From Streptomyces coffeae (GTDB taxonomy: Bacteria; Actinomycetota; Actinomycetes; Streptomycetales; Streptomycetaceae): a stretch of DNA of 47,593 nt. The translations under genes and the position numbers were made by a program. Numbering within the stretch: the first letter of the stretch is position 1; each line of letters starts with the position of its first letter. The stretch is from contig NZ_JAERRF010000045.1 in the NCBI RefSeq assembly GCF_016741875.1, positions 1 through 47,593 on the forward strand. The letters run 5' to 3'. The notes under the pieces are model-generated. The model had not been told where the DNA came from. It did no database searches and worked only from the letters and a program-made list of their open reading frames with translations. Positions 8,322-16,436 of the stretch are shown here, piece by piece.

Positions 8322-8450
8322 AGGCGGCACCTCCTCTCGTCGTGACGGTCGACTCCCCAGGACACCCGAAGGTTCCGTCCCACCCGTGGGTCCACCCGAT
8401 CGAGTGACGGGGTACGGGCAGGGTACGACCACAAGGCGCCTGCATCCCCC

Positions 8451-8479
8451 ACAACGAGCGGCGCAGCACCCGGGTTACG
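8451..8479 (-). promoter_or_regulatory. candidate sigma-BldN-dependent promoter of rsbN
   Basis: On the minus strand CGTAAC (8479-8474) is followed after 17 bases by CGTTGT (8456-8451). The consensus I recall for sigma BldN is CGTAAC, about 16 bases, CGTTGA. Transcription would start near 8444, about 120 bases before the rsbN GTG. Confidence 0.6.
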
Positions 8480-8538
8480 CCCTCCCGAGGAGCGGACCGG
8501 GCGTGCCGGAGGTGTCACCGCGGGGCCGTGGACGCCGG

Positions 8539-9345
8539 TCAGCGGGCGTCTTCCGGAAGGAGCCTGGCGAGGGTGCGCACGGCCCGGTACTGAAGGGTTT
8601 TGATCGCGCCTTCGTTCTTCCCCATCACCCGGGCGGTCTCGGCGACCGAGAGCCCCTGGAGGAAGCGGAGCGTCACGCACTCCTGCTGCTGCGGGTTGAG
8701 CTTGCGCACCGCTTGCAGCAGGGCCGCGTTGGACAGCGACTCCAGCACGGAGTCCTCCGGGCTGCGCTCGACCTCGTTGGCGTCGAGCATCTCGCCGGTG
8801 GTGACCTCCAGCCGGAAACGGCTGGACTTGAAGTGGTCGGCGACGAGATTGCGGGCGATGGTCACCAGCCAGGCGCCGAAGTCACGGCCCTGCCAGGTGA
8901 AGGTGCCGATGCGGCGCAGGGCGCGCAGGAACGTCTCACTGGTGAGGTCCTCGGCGGTGGCCCGGCCGCCCACGCGGTAGTAGATGTACCGGTAGACGGT
9001 GTCGGCGTACTGGTCGTAGAGCCGGCCGAACGCCTCGGCCTCGCCCGACTGGGCGCGCTCGACCAGGTCCATCATCCGGCGGCTGTCGCTGTCGGCGCTC
9101 GGCCGGCGGGCGGTGGAGGCGCCGCCGCGGGAACGTCTGCCGACCGCCGCTCCGCCGTCGGCCAGCGCGTAGCAGGAGCTGGCCTGGCCGGACCGGTGGA
9201 CCGTGCCGACGGATGGGCTGACGGGCGCGGGTGTGGCGAGCGCGGGGACGGCATACGCGGTGGGGACGAAGCCGCGCAGACAGTCGAGGACCGTTGCGCG
9301 CAGCGTAGCCAGGCCCGAGGCGTCAACCCCGACGTGTGGGTACAC
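8539..9345 (-). CDS. bldN: ECF sigma factor BldN with N-terminal pro-sequence
   Basis: A 268-residue ECF sigma factor. Residues 1 to about 88 form an Ala/Ser/Pro-rich extension matching the BldN pro-sequence, which is removed by proteolysis in S. coelicolor. Sigma region 2 starts near MMDLVERAQSGEAEAFGRLYDQYADTV and contains GRATAEDLTSETFLRALR; region 4 has LNPQQQECVTLRFLQGLSVAETARVMGKNEGAIKTL. BldN drives bldM and the chaplin and rodlin genes needed for aerial hyphae. GTG 9345 is used, with a weak GGGAG site. Five hundred bases of gene-free, relatively A+T-rich DNA lie upstream, as expected for a heavily regulated gene. Confidence 0.92.
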   Translation of the reverse strand: MYPHVGVDASGLATLRATVLDCLRGFVPTAYAVPALATPAPVSPSVGTVHRSGQASSCYALADGGAAVGRRSRGGASTARRPSADSDSRRMMDLVERAQSGEAEAFGRLYDQYADTVYRYIYYRVGGRATAEDLTSETFLRALRRIGTFTWQGRDFGAWLVTIARNLVADHFKSSRFRLEVTTGEMLDANEVERSPEDSVLESLSNAALLQAVRKLNPQQQECVTLRFLQGLSVAETARVMGKNEGAIKTLQYRAVRTLARLLPEDAR

Positions 9346-9850
9346 GGGACTCCCAGAGGCAGAGCTTCCATCACGTGCAGTACGGGACCGTTCACCCGCC
9401 GTAGGGACGCGTGGGTACCGGTTTGCGTCTAAGGAGAATAACGCTTCGTATAGGCAGCACTACACCCAGTTGCTCAAATCATCGTTTCCGTTCACTCCGT
9501 TATGGATTGATGACGCATTAGGTATCGAACGGCCGACGGATTTTGATCGGAAAGTTTCCCTCGCTGTGCGATTACGTAGCGTGTTGTGACAAACCGGCGG
9601 TAAGGGGACTGGCGGGGGCGCTGCGGGGTAGGAAGTGCGGAATGACCGAAACAGGATGGTCGCGGTCGATCGGTGACGCTCCGTATCGATGGGCACGCCG
9701 TCACACAGCGCGATCGCCGCTCAGTCCTGACCGTCCTCGGTCAGGCTCGTACGCGCTCGGTCGCGCGCGGCCGTCACCGCTGGTGGAAGCGGTGCGAGGG
9801 CGTGGTGCGGGCTCGTAGAGGGCCGGTGGGAGGGGAGGGCAGCGCGCGGG
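9346..9850 (-). promoter_or_regulatory. long bldN upstream region
   Basis: About 505 bases without a convincing gene, noticeably richer in A+T between 9425 and 9600 than anywhere nearby. A minus-strand pair TTGAGC (9477-9472) and TATACG (9452-9447) could be a promoter, though the 19-base spacer is long. TAACGGAGTGAACG (minus strand, 9502-9489) matches only six of nine fixed positions of the BldD consensus I recall. It is probably the control region of bldN. Confidence 0.5.
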
Positions 9851-10798
9851 TCAGCGACGGCGCCGGTGCAGCGCCACGGCGGCCGCCGTGCCGCCCGCGA
9901 CCGCGCCCACTCCGGCCGCCGCCGGGATGCCGATCTTGGCCGCCTTGCGGCCGGTGCGGTAGTCGCGCAGCCGCCAGCCGTTCTCCCGGGCGTGTTTGCG
10001 CAGCCCTCCGTCCGGATTCACGGCGTACGGATGGCCCACGATCGACAGCATCGGGATGTCGTTGGAGGAGTCGCTGTACGCCGCGCAGCGGGCCAGGTCC
10101 AGCCCCTCGGCCGACGCCAGCGCGCGTACCGCCTCCGCCTTGGCCGGGCCGTGCAGCGGCTCACCGACCAGCTTGCCCGTGTAGATCCCGCCGACCGATT
10201 CGGCCACAGTCCCCAGCGCTCCGGTCAGCCCCAGCCGCCGGGCGATGATCGTCGCGGTCTCGACCGGGGCGGCGGTCACCAGCCAGACCCGCTGTCCGGC
10301 GTCCAGATGCGCCTGGGCCAGGGCGCGGGTGCCGGGCCAGATGCGGTCGGCCATGTACTCGTCGTAGATCTCCTCGCCGATCGACATCAGCTCGGAGACC
10401 CGGTGGCCCTTGACGATGGACAGCGCGCTGCTGCGCACGTCCTCCATGTGCGCCGGGTCCTCGACGCCCGCCATCCGGAACCAGGTCTGCTGCCAGGCGA
10501 AGCGGGCCAGCTCGCGCTTGCGGAAGAAGTGCCGCTTGTACAGGCCGCGGCCGAAGTGGAAGAGGGCGGCGCCCTGCATGACCGTGTTGTCGAGGTCGAA
10601 GAAGGCGGCGGCCTGTTCGTCCCCGACGACGGGGAACTCCGGCTCGGCGGCGGGCTGCGACGAGGGAGTCTCGGCCGACGACTTGCGTGCCGCCTCGGCC
10701 GACGCCTCTCCGGCGAGGACACTCCGCTCCGTGGCGGGTCGTCGACGGCGGGTGAACCATCCCAGTGCGGCCATGGAAGCGAGCATAGCCAGCGGCAT
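9851..10798 (-). CDS. HAD-IB family hydrolase (SerB/CicA-like), membrane-anchored tail
   Basis: A 315-residue protein has a disordered first 60 residues, then motif I FFDLDNT (Asp68, Asp70), a helical cap, motif II near VTAAPVE, a lysine in GPAKAEAV and motif IV YSDSSNDIPML. This is the HAD-IB arrangement of phosphoserine phosphatase-like enzymes, though homologues also include acyltransferase-associated phosphatases. Residues 290-308 form a Gly/Ala-rich hydrophobic helix ending in HRRRR, suggesting a C-terminal membrane anchor. ATG 10798, 10786 and 10774 are all in frame; 10774 may be the true start since conservation seems to begin at MAALGW. It lies between bldN and the glutaredoxin-like gene, as in S. 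coelicolor from memory. Confidence 0.75.
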   Translation of the reverse strand: MPLAMLASMAALGWFTRRRRPATERSVLAGEASAEAARKSSAETPSSQPAAEPEFPVVGDEQAAAFFDLDNTVMQGAALFHFGRGLYKRHFFRKRELARFAWQQTWFRMAGVEDPAHMEDVRSSALSIVKGHRVSELMSIGEEIYDEYMADRIWPGTRALAQAHLDAGQRVWLVTAAPVETATIIARRLGLTGALGTVAESVGGIYTGKLVGEPLHGPAKAEAVRALASAEGLDLARCAAYSDSSNDIPMLSIVGHPYAVNPDGGLRKHARENGWRLRDYRTGRKAAKIGIPAAAGVGAVAGGTAAAVALHRRRR

Positions 10799-10916
10799 GG
10801 CCCATCCCGTTACGCCCGGGTGTCGGGACGATTCAGGTTACGCGAAAGGTGGGGCGGCCCACGGGGCGGCGCCTGCTGGTCGGGCGGCCGTCAGGGCGGC
10901 GGGTCCGGGCGGCGGA

Positions 10917-11204
10917 TCAGCCGCCCAGCGCGGTCCGCAGCCGCTTGGGGTCCACCCGCCAGAAGTCGTGCTGTTCGCCGTCGACCAGGACCACCGGGAT
11001 CTGCTCCCAGTACTTCCGGTACAGCTCCTCGTCCTGGGTGATGTCCTTCTTCTCCCAGGGAGTGCCGAGTTCGCCGCACACCTTCTCGATCACGGCCTCG
11101 GCGTCCTCGCAGAGGTGACAGTCGGGCTTGCCGATCAGTGTCACCGTGCGCTCGGCGGGGTTCTTGCGGGGGGTGCGGCGCAGCAGGGGACTCATGCTCG
11201 CCAT
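10917..11204 (-). CDS. glutaredoxin-like protein (DUF836 type)
   Basis: A 95-residue thioredoxin-fold protein. After about 18 basic residues comes strand TVTLIGKPDCHLC with a CHLC redox motif (Cys29, Cys32), helix EDAEAVIEKVCGEL, and the cis-proline segment EQIPVVLVDGEQHDFWRVD. It should be a cytoplasmic thiol-disulfide oxidoreductase. In an organism using mycothiol its reductant is uncertain. ATG 11204 is preferred because GAGGA lies 10 bases upstream; ATG 11195 is possible. It is divergent from rex, and its start is only about 210 bases from the Rex operator. A link between thiol and NADH status is suggestive but not shown. Confidence 0.8.
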   Translation of the reverse strand: MASMSPLLRRTPRKNPAERTVTLIGKPDCHLCEDAEAVIEKVCGELGTPWEKKDITQDEELYRKYWEQIPVVLVDGEQHDFWRVDPKRLRTALGG

Positions 11205-11375
11205 TGTGCCCGGGTCCTCGGGGTCGTTTACGATCGTGGGCGATTTATTGGTGTCCGGGGGTAAAAAGGTGAGGAGTGAGAGCCTGTGCTCCCGTCGGCG
11301 CCCCCCGGGTACGCATGTGCCTGCCGGGAACGGTGTGACACGGGTCCTGGTTCCGGGCGCGGCCGGAAAAGGCGC

Positions 11376-11389
11376 GTGACACCGGTCAC
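11376..11389. promoter_or_regulatory. palindrome GTGACACCGGTCAC upstream of the Rex operator
   Basis: Two 5-bp arms flank ACCG. The sequence differs at one base from the palindrome at 4723-4736 and fits GTG-N6-GNCAC, the Streptomyces Crp motif. It ends 26 bases before the Rex operator, so it could be a second control site for rex-hem. Confidence 0.35.
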
Positions 11390-11415
11390 TTTGCTCGGAC
11401 AAAGCGGACACTATC

Positions 11416-11435
11416 TTTGTGCACGCGTTCACAAA
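11416..11435 (+). promoter_or_regulatory. Rex operator (ROP) in the rex-hem promoter
   Basis: The core TGTGCACGCGTTCACA (11418-11433) matches the Rex operator consensus TGTGAACGCGTTCACA at 15 of 16 positions and is flanked symmetrically by TT and AA. Rex of S. coelicolor represses its own operon from such a site and releases it when NADH rises. The site lies 78 bases before the rex GTG and overlaps a possible -10 box TATCTT (11412-11417). Confidence 0.9.
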
Positions 11436-11510
11436 GACATAGCCTGCTGTCGATGGGGCGGTCATGGAACTGTGGGCCGCCCGCAGCCCCGCTCTACCCG
11501 CAGGAGCACC

Positions 11511-12314
11511 GTGGCAACTGGCCGAACTCACCGACCGGCGACCCGAAGCCGAGGGATTCCCGAGGCCACCGTCGCCCGGCTACCGCTGTATCTGCGCGCC
11601 CTGACAGCGCTCTCCGAGCGCTCGGTGCCCACGGTGTCCTCCGAGGAGCTGGCGACCGCGGCCGGAGTCAATTCGGCCAAGCTCCGCAAGGACTTCTCCT
11701 ACCTGGGTTCGTACGGCACCCGTGGGGTCGGCTACGACGTGGAGTACCTCGTCTACCAGATCTCGCGGGAGCTCGGCCTCACCCAGGACTGGCCCGTGGT
11801 GATCGTCGGTATCGGTAACCTCGGCGCCGCCCTCGCCAACTACGGCGGTTTCGCCTCCCGTGGCTTCCGGGTCGCCGCGCTGATCGACGCCGACCCGGCG
11901 ATGGCGGGCAAGCCCGTCGCGGGCATCCCGGTCCAGCACACCGACGAGCTCGAGAAGATCATCGAAGACAACGGTGTGTCGATCGGTGTGATCGCCACCC
12001 CGGCGGGCGCGGCCCAGCAGGTCTGCGACCGGCTCGTCGCCGCTGGCATCACCTCCATCCTCAACTTCGCGCCCACCGTGCTGTCCGTTCCGGACGGCGT
12101 GGATGTGCGCAAGGTCGACCTCTCGATCGAGCTCCAGATCCTCGCCTTCCACGAGCAGCGCAAGGCGGGCGAGGAGTCGACCGGCCACGAGGAGGGCGCG
12201 GGCGCCGTTCCGCAGGCCCCCGTGGCACCCCACCGGACGACCGCGGGCGGCCCCGGCGCCGACAGTGGCCGGCAAGGACCTGACGGGGACGTTCCCGCCG
12301 TGATGCCGGCATGA
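11511..12314 (+). CDS. rex: redox-sensing transcriptional repressor Rex
   Basis: A 267-residue protein with the two Rex domains. An N-terminal winged helix (PEATVARLPLYLRALTALSE, then SSEELATAAGVNSAKLRKDFSYLGSYGTRGVGY) contacts DNA, and a C-terminal Rossmann domain with VGIGNLGAALA (Gly100, Gly102, Gly105) binds NADH. About 45 extra Pro/Gly-rich residues follow the domain-swapping helix LSIELQILAFHEQRK. Rex represses respiratory and haem genes when NAD+ dominates. GTG 11511 has AGGAG 4 bases upstream and matches the family start; the in-frame extension to 11286 would cross the operator. Its stop overlaps hemA as ATGA. Confidence 0.97.
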   Translation: MATGRTHRPATRSRGIPEATVARLPLYLRALTALSERSVPTVSSEELATAAGVNSAKLRKDFSYLGSYGTRGVGYDVEYLVYQISRELGLTQDWPVVIVGIGNLGAALANYGGFASRGFRVAALIDADPAMAGKPVAGIPVQHTDELEKIIEDNGVSIGVIATPAGAAQQVCDRLVAAGITSILNFAPTVLSVPDGVDVRKVDLSIELQILAFHEQRKAGEESTGHEEGAGAVPQAPVAPHRTTAGGPGADSGRQGPDGDVPAVMPA

Positions 12315-13792
12315 GTCTCCTTGTCGTCGGACTGAGTCACCGCAGCGCGCCGGTGAGCGTGCTGGAGCGCGCCGCCCTGGTCGGGGACGAGCAGGCGAAG
12401 CTGGTGCAGGACACCCTCGCCGCCGAGCCCGCCACCGAGGCCGCGGTGCTGGCCACCTGCAACCGCATCGAGCTCTACGCCGACGTGGACAAGTTCCACG
12501 CCGGGGTCGCCGAGCTGTCCACGCTGCTCGCCCAGCACACCGGCGTCAGCCTGGACGAGCTCACCCCCTATCTCTACGTCCACTACGAGGACCGGGCCGT
12601 CCACCATCTGTTCTCGGTGGCCTGCGGACTGGACTCGATGGTCGTCGGCGAGGGCCAGATCCTCGGCCAGATCAAGGACGCGCTGGCGCTCGGACAGGAG
12701 CTGCACACCGCGGGCCGGCTGCTGAACGACCTGTTCCAGCAGGCGCTGCGGGTCGGCAAGCGGGCGCACAGCGAGACCGGGATCGACAAGGCCGGACAGT
12801 CGCTGGTCACCTTCGGCCTGGAGCAGCTGGCCGGCCCGGTGCCGGTGGCGGAGTGGGCTGCGGGCAAGCGCGCGCTGGTGATCGGCGCGGGCTCGATGTC
12901 CTCACTGGCCGCGGCGACCCTCGCGCGCGCCGGTGTGGCAGAACTGGTGATCGCCAACAGGACGTTGGAGCGGGCGCTGAGGCTCGCCGAGTCCCTGGCC
13001 GAGCAGCACGCCGCCACCGACGCGGTCCGGGTCGCCGGGCTGGTCGCCCGCGCCGTGGCACGGGACCGGGTCGCCGCCGAGCTGCCGCACGCCGACATCG
13101 TCGTCTCCTGCACCGGCGCCACGGGCCTGGTGCTCACCGCCGACGAGCTGCGCACCTCCCTCGCCCAGCGCGCGGCCTGCCCCCCGATGGGCGGTCCCGG
13201 CGGCGCGGCCGAGGTCGTGGCCGAGGTCGCGCTGCTGGACCTGGCCATGCCCCGGGACATCGACGCCGCCGCGCACCGGATCGACGGCCTGCGCCTGGTG
13301 GACATCGAATCGCTCGCCGAGGCGGCCGCCACCCCGGCCGACGGCTCGGGTCCGGCTGCCGGGGCGATGGCCGCCGACGTCGACCTGGTCCGCTCCATCG
13401 TCTCCGCCGAGGTCGCCGCCTTCGGGGCGGCCCAGCGCGCCGCGCACATCACGCCCACCGTGGTCGCGCTGCGTACCATGGCGGCAGATGTCGTCGCGAG
13501 CGAGGTCGCCCGGCTCGAGGGACGTCTTCCCGATCTGGACGACAAGCAGCGGTCCGAGATCACACAGACCGTGCGGCGGGTCGTCGACAAGCTGCTGCAC
13601 GCGCCCACCGTGCGGGTCAAGGAGCTGGCGAGCACCCCGGGGGGTGCCGGGTACGCGGACGCGCTGCGCGAGCTGTTCGACCTCGACCCGCAGGCGGTCG
13701 CCGCCGTCAGCCGCGCCGACGGTGGCCGCCCCGGCGCCGCCCCCGCACGCGGTACAGCCGAACCGAACGACCCGAAGGGAGGCCGGGCATGA
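12311..13792 (+). CDS. hemA: glutamyl-tRNA reductase HemA
   Basis: A 493-residue NADPH-dependent enzyme converting glutamyl-tRNA(Glu) to glutamate-1-semialdehyde, the first committed step of C5 haem synthesis. The catalytic cysteine is Cys50 in VLATCNRIELYA. VVGLSHRSAPVSVLE opens the chain, GEGQILGQIKDAL is the conserved hinge block, and VIGAGSMSSLAAATLA begins the NADPH domain. Residues 385-460 form the helical dimerisation domain. Two insertions rich in Ala and Pro, near 290 and 345, are typical of actinobacteria. The start overlaps the rex stop by 4 bases. The product of HemA passes to HemL, encoded 22 kb away in this window. Confidence 0.97.
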   Translation: MSLLVVGLSHRSAPVSVLERAALVGDEQAKLVQDTLAAEPATEAAVLATCNRIELYADVDKFHAGVAELSTLLAQHTGVSLDELTPYLYVHYEDRAVHHLFSVACGLDSMVVGEGQILGQIKDALALGQELHTAGRLLNDLFQQALRVGKRAHSETGIDKAGQSLVTFGLEQLAGPVPVAEWAAGKRALVIGAGSMSSLAAATLARAGVAELVIANRTLERALRLAESLAEQHAATDAVRVAGLVARAVARDRVAAELPHADIVVSCTGATGLVLTADELRTSLAQRAACPPMGGPGGAAEVVAEVALLDLAMPRDIDAAAHRIDGLRLVDIESLAEAAATPADGSGPAAGAMAADVDLVRSIVSAEVAAFGAAQRAAHITPTVVALRTMAADVVASEVARLEGRLPDLDDKQRSEITQTVRRVVDKLLHAPTVRVKELASTPGGAGYADALRELFDLDPQAVAAVSRADGGRPGAAPARGTAEPNDPKGGRA

Positions 13793-14778
13793 GCTCCACC
13801 CCTGCCACCCCCACCGCACCACTGCGCCTGGGCACCCGACGCAGCGCACTGGCCATGGCCCAGTCCGGTCTGATCGCCGACGCGGTGCGGAAGCTGACCG
13901 GACGCCCCGTCGAACTGGTCGAGATCACCACCTACGGCGATGTCTCGCGCGAGCAGCTCGCGCAGATCGGCGGCACCGGCGTCTTCGTCTCCGCGTTGCG
14001 CGAGGCGCTGCTGCGTGGCGAGATCGACTTCGCCGTGCACTCGCTGAAGGACCTGCCGACCGCCGAACCCGAGGGTCTGGTGCTGGCCGCGATACCTCGC
14101 CGCGAGGACCCGCGCGACGCGCTGATCGCCCGTGACGGGCTCACCTTCGCCGAACTCCCCCCGGGCGCGCGGATAGGCACCGGCTCGCCCCGCCGCGCGG
14201 CCCAGCTCAACGCGTGGGCCCGCTCGTTCGGCCTCGACATCGAGACCGTACCGATCCGCGGCAATGTCGGCACCCGCATCGGCTATGTGCGTTCGGGGGA
14301 ACTGGACGCCGTGGTGCTCGCCGCCGCCGGTCTGATCCGTATGGGACGGATCGACGAGGCGACCGAGATCCTCGACGCCGACCACATTTTGCCCGCCCCC
14401 GGCCAGGGGGCTCTGGCAGTCGAATGCGCCGCGTCCGACGCGTCGCTCACTGCCCGGCTCGCCGAGCTCGACGATCCGCACACGCGGGCCGCCGTGACCG
14501 CCGAGCGATCCCTGCTCGCCGCCCTGGAGGCCGGTTGCAGCGCACCTGTGGGGGCGCTGGCCGACCTGCTGGGCGACGCTCAGGATGTCACCGAAATGCG
14601 CCTGCGCGGCGTCGTCGGCACCACCGACGGCTCGACGCTGGTGCAGCTGTCCACCACCGGTCCCGTCCCCGCTTCGCCTGGTGAGGCCGTGTCGCAGGCT
14701 CAGATCATGGGTCGCGAACTCGCCACCGAGATGCTCGCGAAGGGTGCGGCCGGTCTTATGGGGGAGCGAGCACTTTGA
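13789..14778 (+). CDS. hemC: hydroxymethylbilane synthase HemC
   Basis: A 329-residue porphobilinogen deaminase that joins four porphobilinogen units into hydroxymethylbilane. The dipyrromethane cofactor attaches to Cys250 in LEAGCSAPVGA. Other family blocks are LRLGTRRSALAMAQS near the start, FAVHSLKDLPT with the catalytic aspartate region, RIGTGSPRRAAQL and the arginine-rich RGNVGTR. ATG 13789 overlaps the hemA stop as ATGA, with GGGAGG at 13778-13783 upstream. Length and motifs are normal, so the enzyme should be active. Confidence 0.97.
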   Translation: MSSTPATPTAPLRLGTRRSALAMAQSGLIADAVRKLTGRPVELVEITTYGDVSREQLAQIGGTGVFVSALREALLRGEIDFAVHSLKDLPTAEPEGLVLAAIPRREDPRDALIARDGLTFAELPPGARIGTGSPRRAAQLNAWARSFGLDIETVPIRGNVGTRIGYVRSGELDAVVLAAAGLIRMGRIDEATEILDADHILPAPGQGALAVECAASDASLTARLAELDDPHTRAAVTAERSLLAALEAGCSAPVGALADLLGDAQDVTEMRLRGVVGTTDGSTLVQLSTTGPVPASPGEAVSQAQIMGRELATEMLAKGAAGLMGERAL

Positions 14779-16436
14779 ACCCCACCGTCCCGAACCACCC
14801 TGGCTGCGGGCAGGTCACCTTTCTCGGCGCAGGACCGGGAGATCCGGGCCTGCTGACGCTGCGCGCCGTGGAGGCACTAGCCGCCGCCGACGTACTGATC
14901 GCCGACCCTGATGTGCTCGACGTGGTGCGTGCGCACGTCAGGCCGGGTGTGGCCGCGGACGCTCAGGGCGCACCGCCGCAGGCGGATGACGGGTCGTCAA
15001 GCGCCGCCGGTGTCCCGGTACTCCGGGACACCGCCAATCTTGTCATGGGGGCCGCGCGCGGCGGCAAGCGGGTCGTCCGCGCCGTCGCGGGCGACCCCGG
15101 TCTCGACGGGTACGCCGCCGACGAGATGCTCGCCTGCGCCGCCGAGGGCATCGTCTTCGAGGTGGTGCCGGGCATCGCGGCCGCGGTGGGCGTGCCCGCC
15201 TACGCGGGGGTGCCGCTGCGGGACGCGCAGAATGCCGACGTCCGTTTCGTGGACGCGCGGACCGCCGATGAGCGCTGCTGGAGCGAGGTCGGCTCCTCGG
15301 ACGCCACCGCCGTCGTCTCCGCCACCCTGGAGACCGTCGCCGCCGCGGCCGGGGAGCTGGTGGCCGCGGGCCGCAAGCCGGACACCCCGCTGACCGTGAC
15401 CGTCGCGGGCACCACCACCCGCCAGCGGACCTGGACGGCCACGCTGGGGACCATCGCGCAGGTGCTGAAGTCCGCGAAGGTGCTGCCGTCGCCGCAGGGC
15501 GCGCAGCCGGTGATAGCCGTGGTGGGCGAGCGGGGCGCGGCCGAGCGGCGCGACCAGCTGTCGTGGTTCGAGTCCAAGCCGCTGTTCGGCTGGAAGGTCC
15601 TGGTCCCGCGGACCAAGGAGCAGGCCGCTTCCCTCTCCGACCAGCTGCGCTCGTATGGGGCGGTGCCCAGTGAGGTGCCGACCATCGCGGTCGAACCGCC
15701 GCGCACCCCGCAGCAGATGGAGCGCGCGGTCAAGGGCCTGGTCACCGGGCGCTACGAGTGGATCGCCTTCACCTCGGTCAACGCGGTCAAGGCGGTGCGC
15801 GAGAAGTTCGAGGAGTACGGGCTCGACGCCCGTGCGTTCGCCGGGATCAAGGTCGCGGCGGTCGGCGAGCAGACCGCCAAGTCGCTGATCGACTTCGGCG
15901 TCAAGCCGGATCTGGTGCCCAGCGGTGAGCAGTCCGCGGCCGGGCTGCTGGAGGACTGGCCGCCGTACGACCCGGTCTTCGACCCGATCGACCGCGTCTT
16001 CCTGCCGCGGGCCGACATCGCCACGGAGACCCTGGTCGCCGGGCTGATCGAGCTGGGCTGGGAGGTCGACGACGTCACCGCGTACCGCACCGTGCGCGCC
16101 TCGCCGCCGCCGGCCGAGACCCGCGAGGCCATCAAGGGCGGCGGGTTCGACGCGGTGCTGTTCACCTCGTCGTCCACCGTGCGGAACCTCGTCGGCATCG
16201 CGGGCAAGCCGCACAACGTCACCATCATCGCCTGTATCGGCCCGGCCACCGCGAAGACCGTGGAGGAGCACGGCCTGCGGGTGGACGTCCTGTCGCCCGA
16301 GCCCTCGGTGCTCAAACTGGCCGAGGCGCTCGCGGACTTCGGGGCCGCGCGGCGCCAGGCCGCGATCGAGAACGGGGACCCGGTCACCCGCCCGAGCGAG
16401 CGGCGGCCGGGATCGAGGAGGAGGGCACGCTCGTGA
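14775..16436 (+). CDS. hemD: HemD: uroporphyrinogen-III synthase fused to a degenerate SUMT-like domain
   Basis: A 553-residue fusion. Residues 1-255 resemble SAM-dependent uroporphyrinogen-III C-methyltransferase, with GAGPGDPG at 18-25 and VVPGIAAAVGVPAYAGVPL near 136. However the usual substrate block G-G-D-P-F-x-F-G-R-G is reduced to AGDPGLDGY and the PLTHR motif becomes PLRDAQ. Methyltransferase activity is therefore doubtful. Residues 265-535 are a full HemD domain (WKVLVPRTKEQA, WIAFTSVNAV, VAAVGEQTAKSL, FTSSSTVRNL, CIGPATAKTV) that closes the ring to uroporphyrinogen III. TTG 14775 overlaps the hemC stop as TTGA. Confidence 0.92.
   Translation: MNPTVPNHPGCGQVTFLGAGPGDPGLLTLRAVEALAAADVLIADPDVLDVVRAHVRPGVAADAQGAPPQADDGSSSAAGVPVLRDTANLVMGAARGGKRVVRAVAGDPGLDGYAADEMLACAAEGIVFEVVPGIAAAVGVPAYAGVPLRDAQNADVRFVDARTADERCWSEVGSSDATAVVSATLETVAAAAGELVAAGRKPDTPLTVTVAGTTTRQRTWTATLGTIAQVLKSAKVLPSPQGAQPVIAVVGERGAAERRDQLSWFESKPLFGWKVLVPRTKEQAASLSDQLRSYGAVPSEVPTIAVEPPRTPQQMERAVKGLVTGRYEWIAFTSVNAVKAVREKFEEYGLDARAFAGIKVAAVGEQTAKSLIDFGVKPDLVPSGEQSAAGLLEDWPPYDPVFDPIDRVFLPRADIATETLVAGLIELGWEVDDVTAYRTVRASPPPAETREAIKGGGFDAVLFTSSSTVRNLVGIAGKPHNVTIIACIGPATAKTVEEHGLRVDVLSPEPSVLKLAEALADFGAARRQAAIENGDPVTRPSERRPGSRRRARS

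Noticed and set aside
9489..9502. BldD box upstream of bldN
   Set aside because: Only six of nine fixed consensus positions fit; not enough to call a site.
12583..14481. 632-codon minus-strand ORF over hemA and hemC
   Set aside because: It is a low-complexity Ser/Arg/Ala frame opposite two genes with intact catalytic residues.
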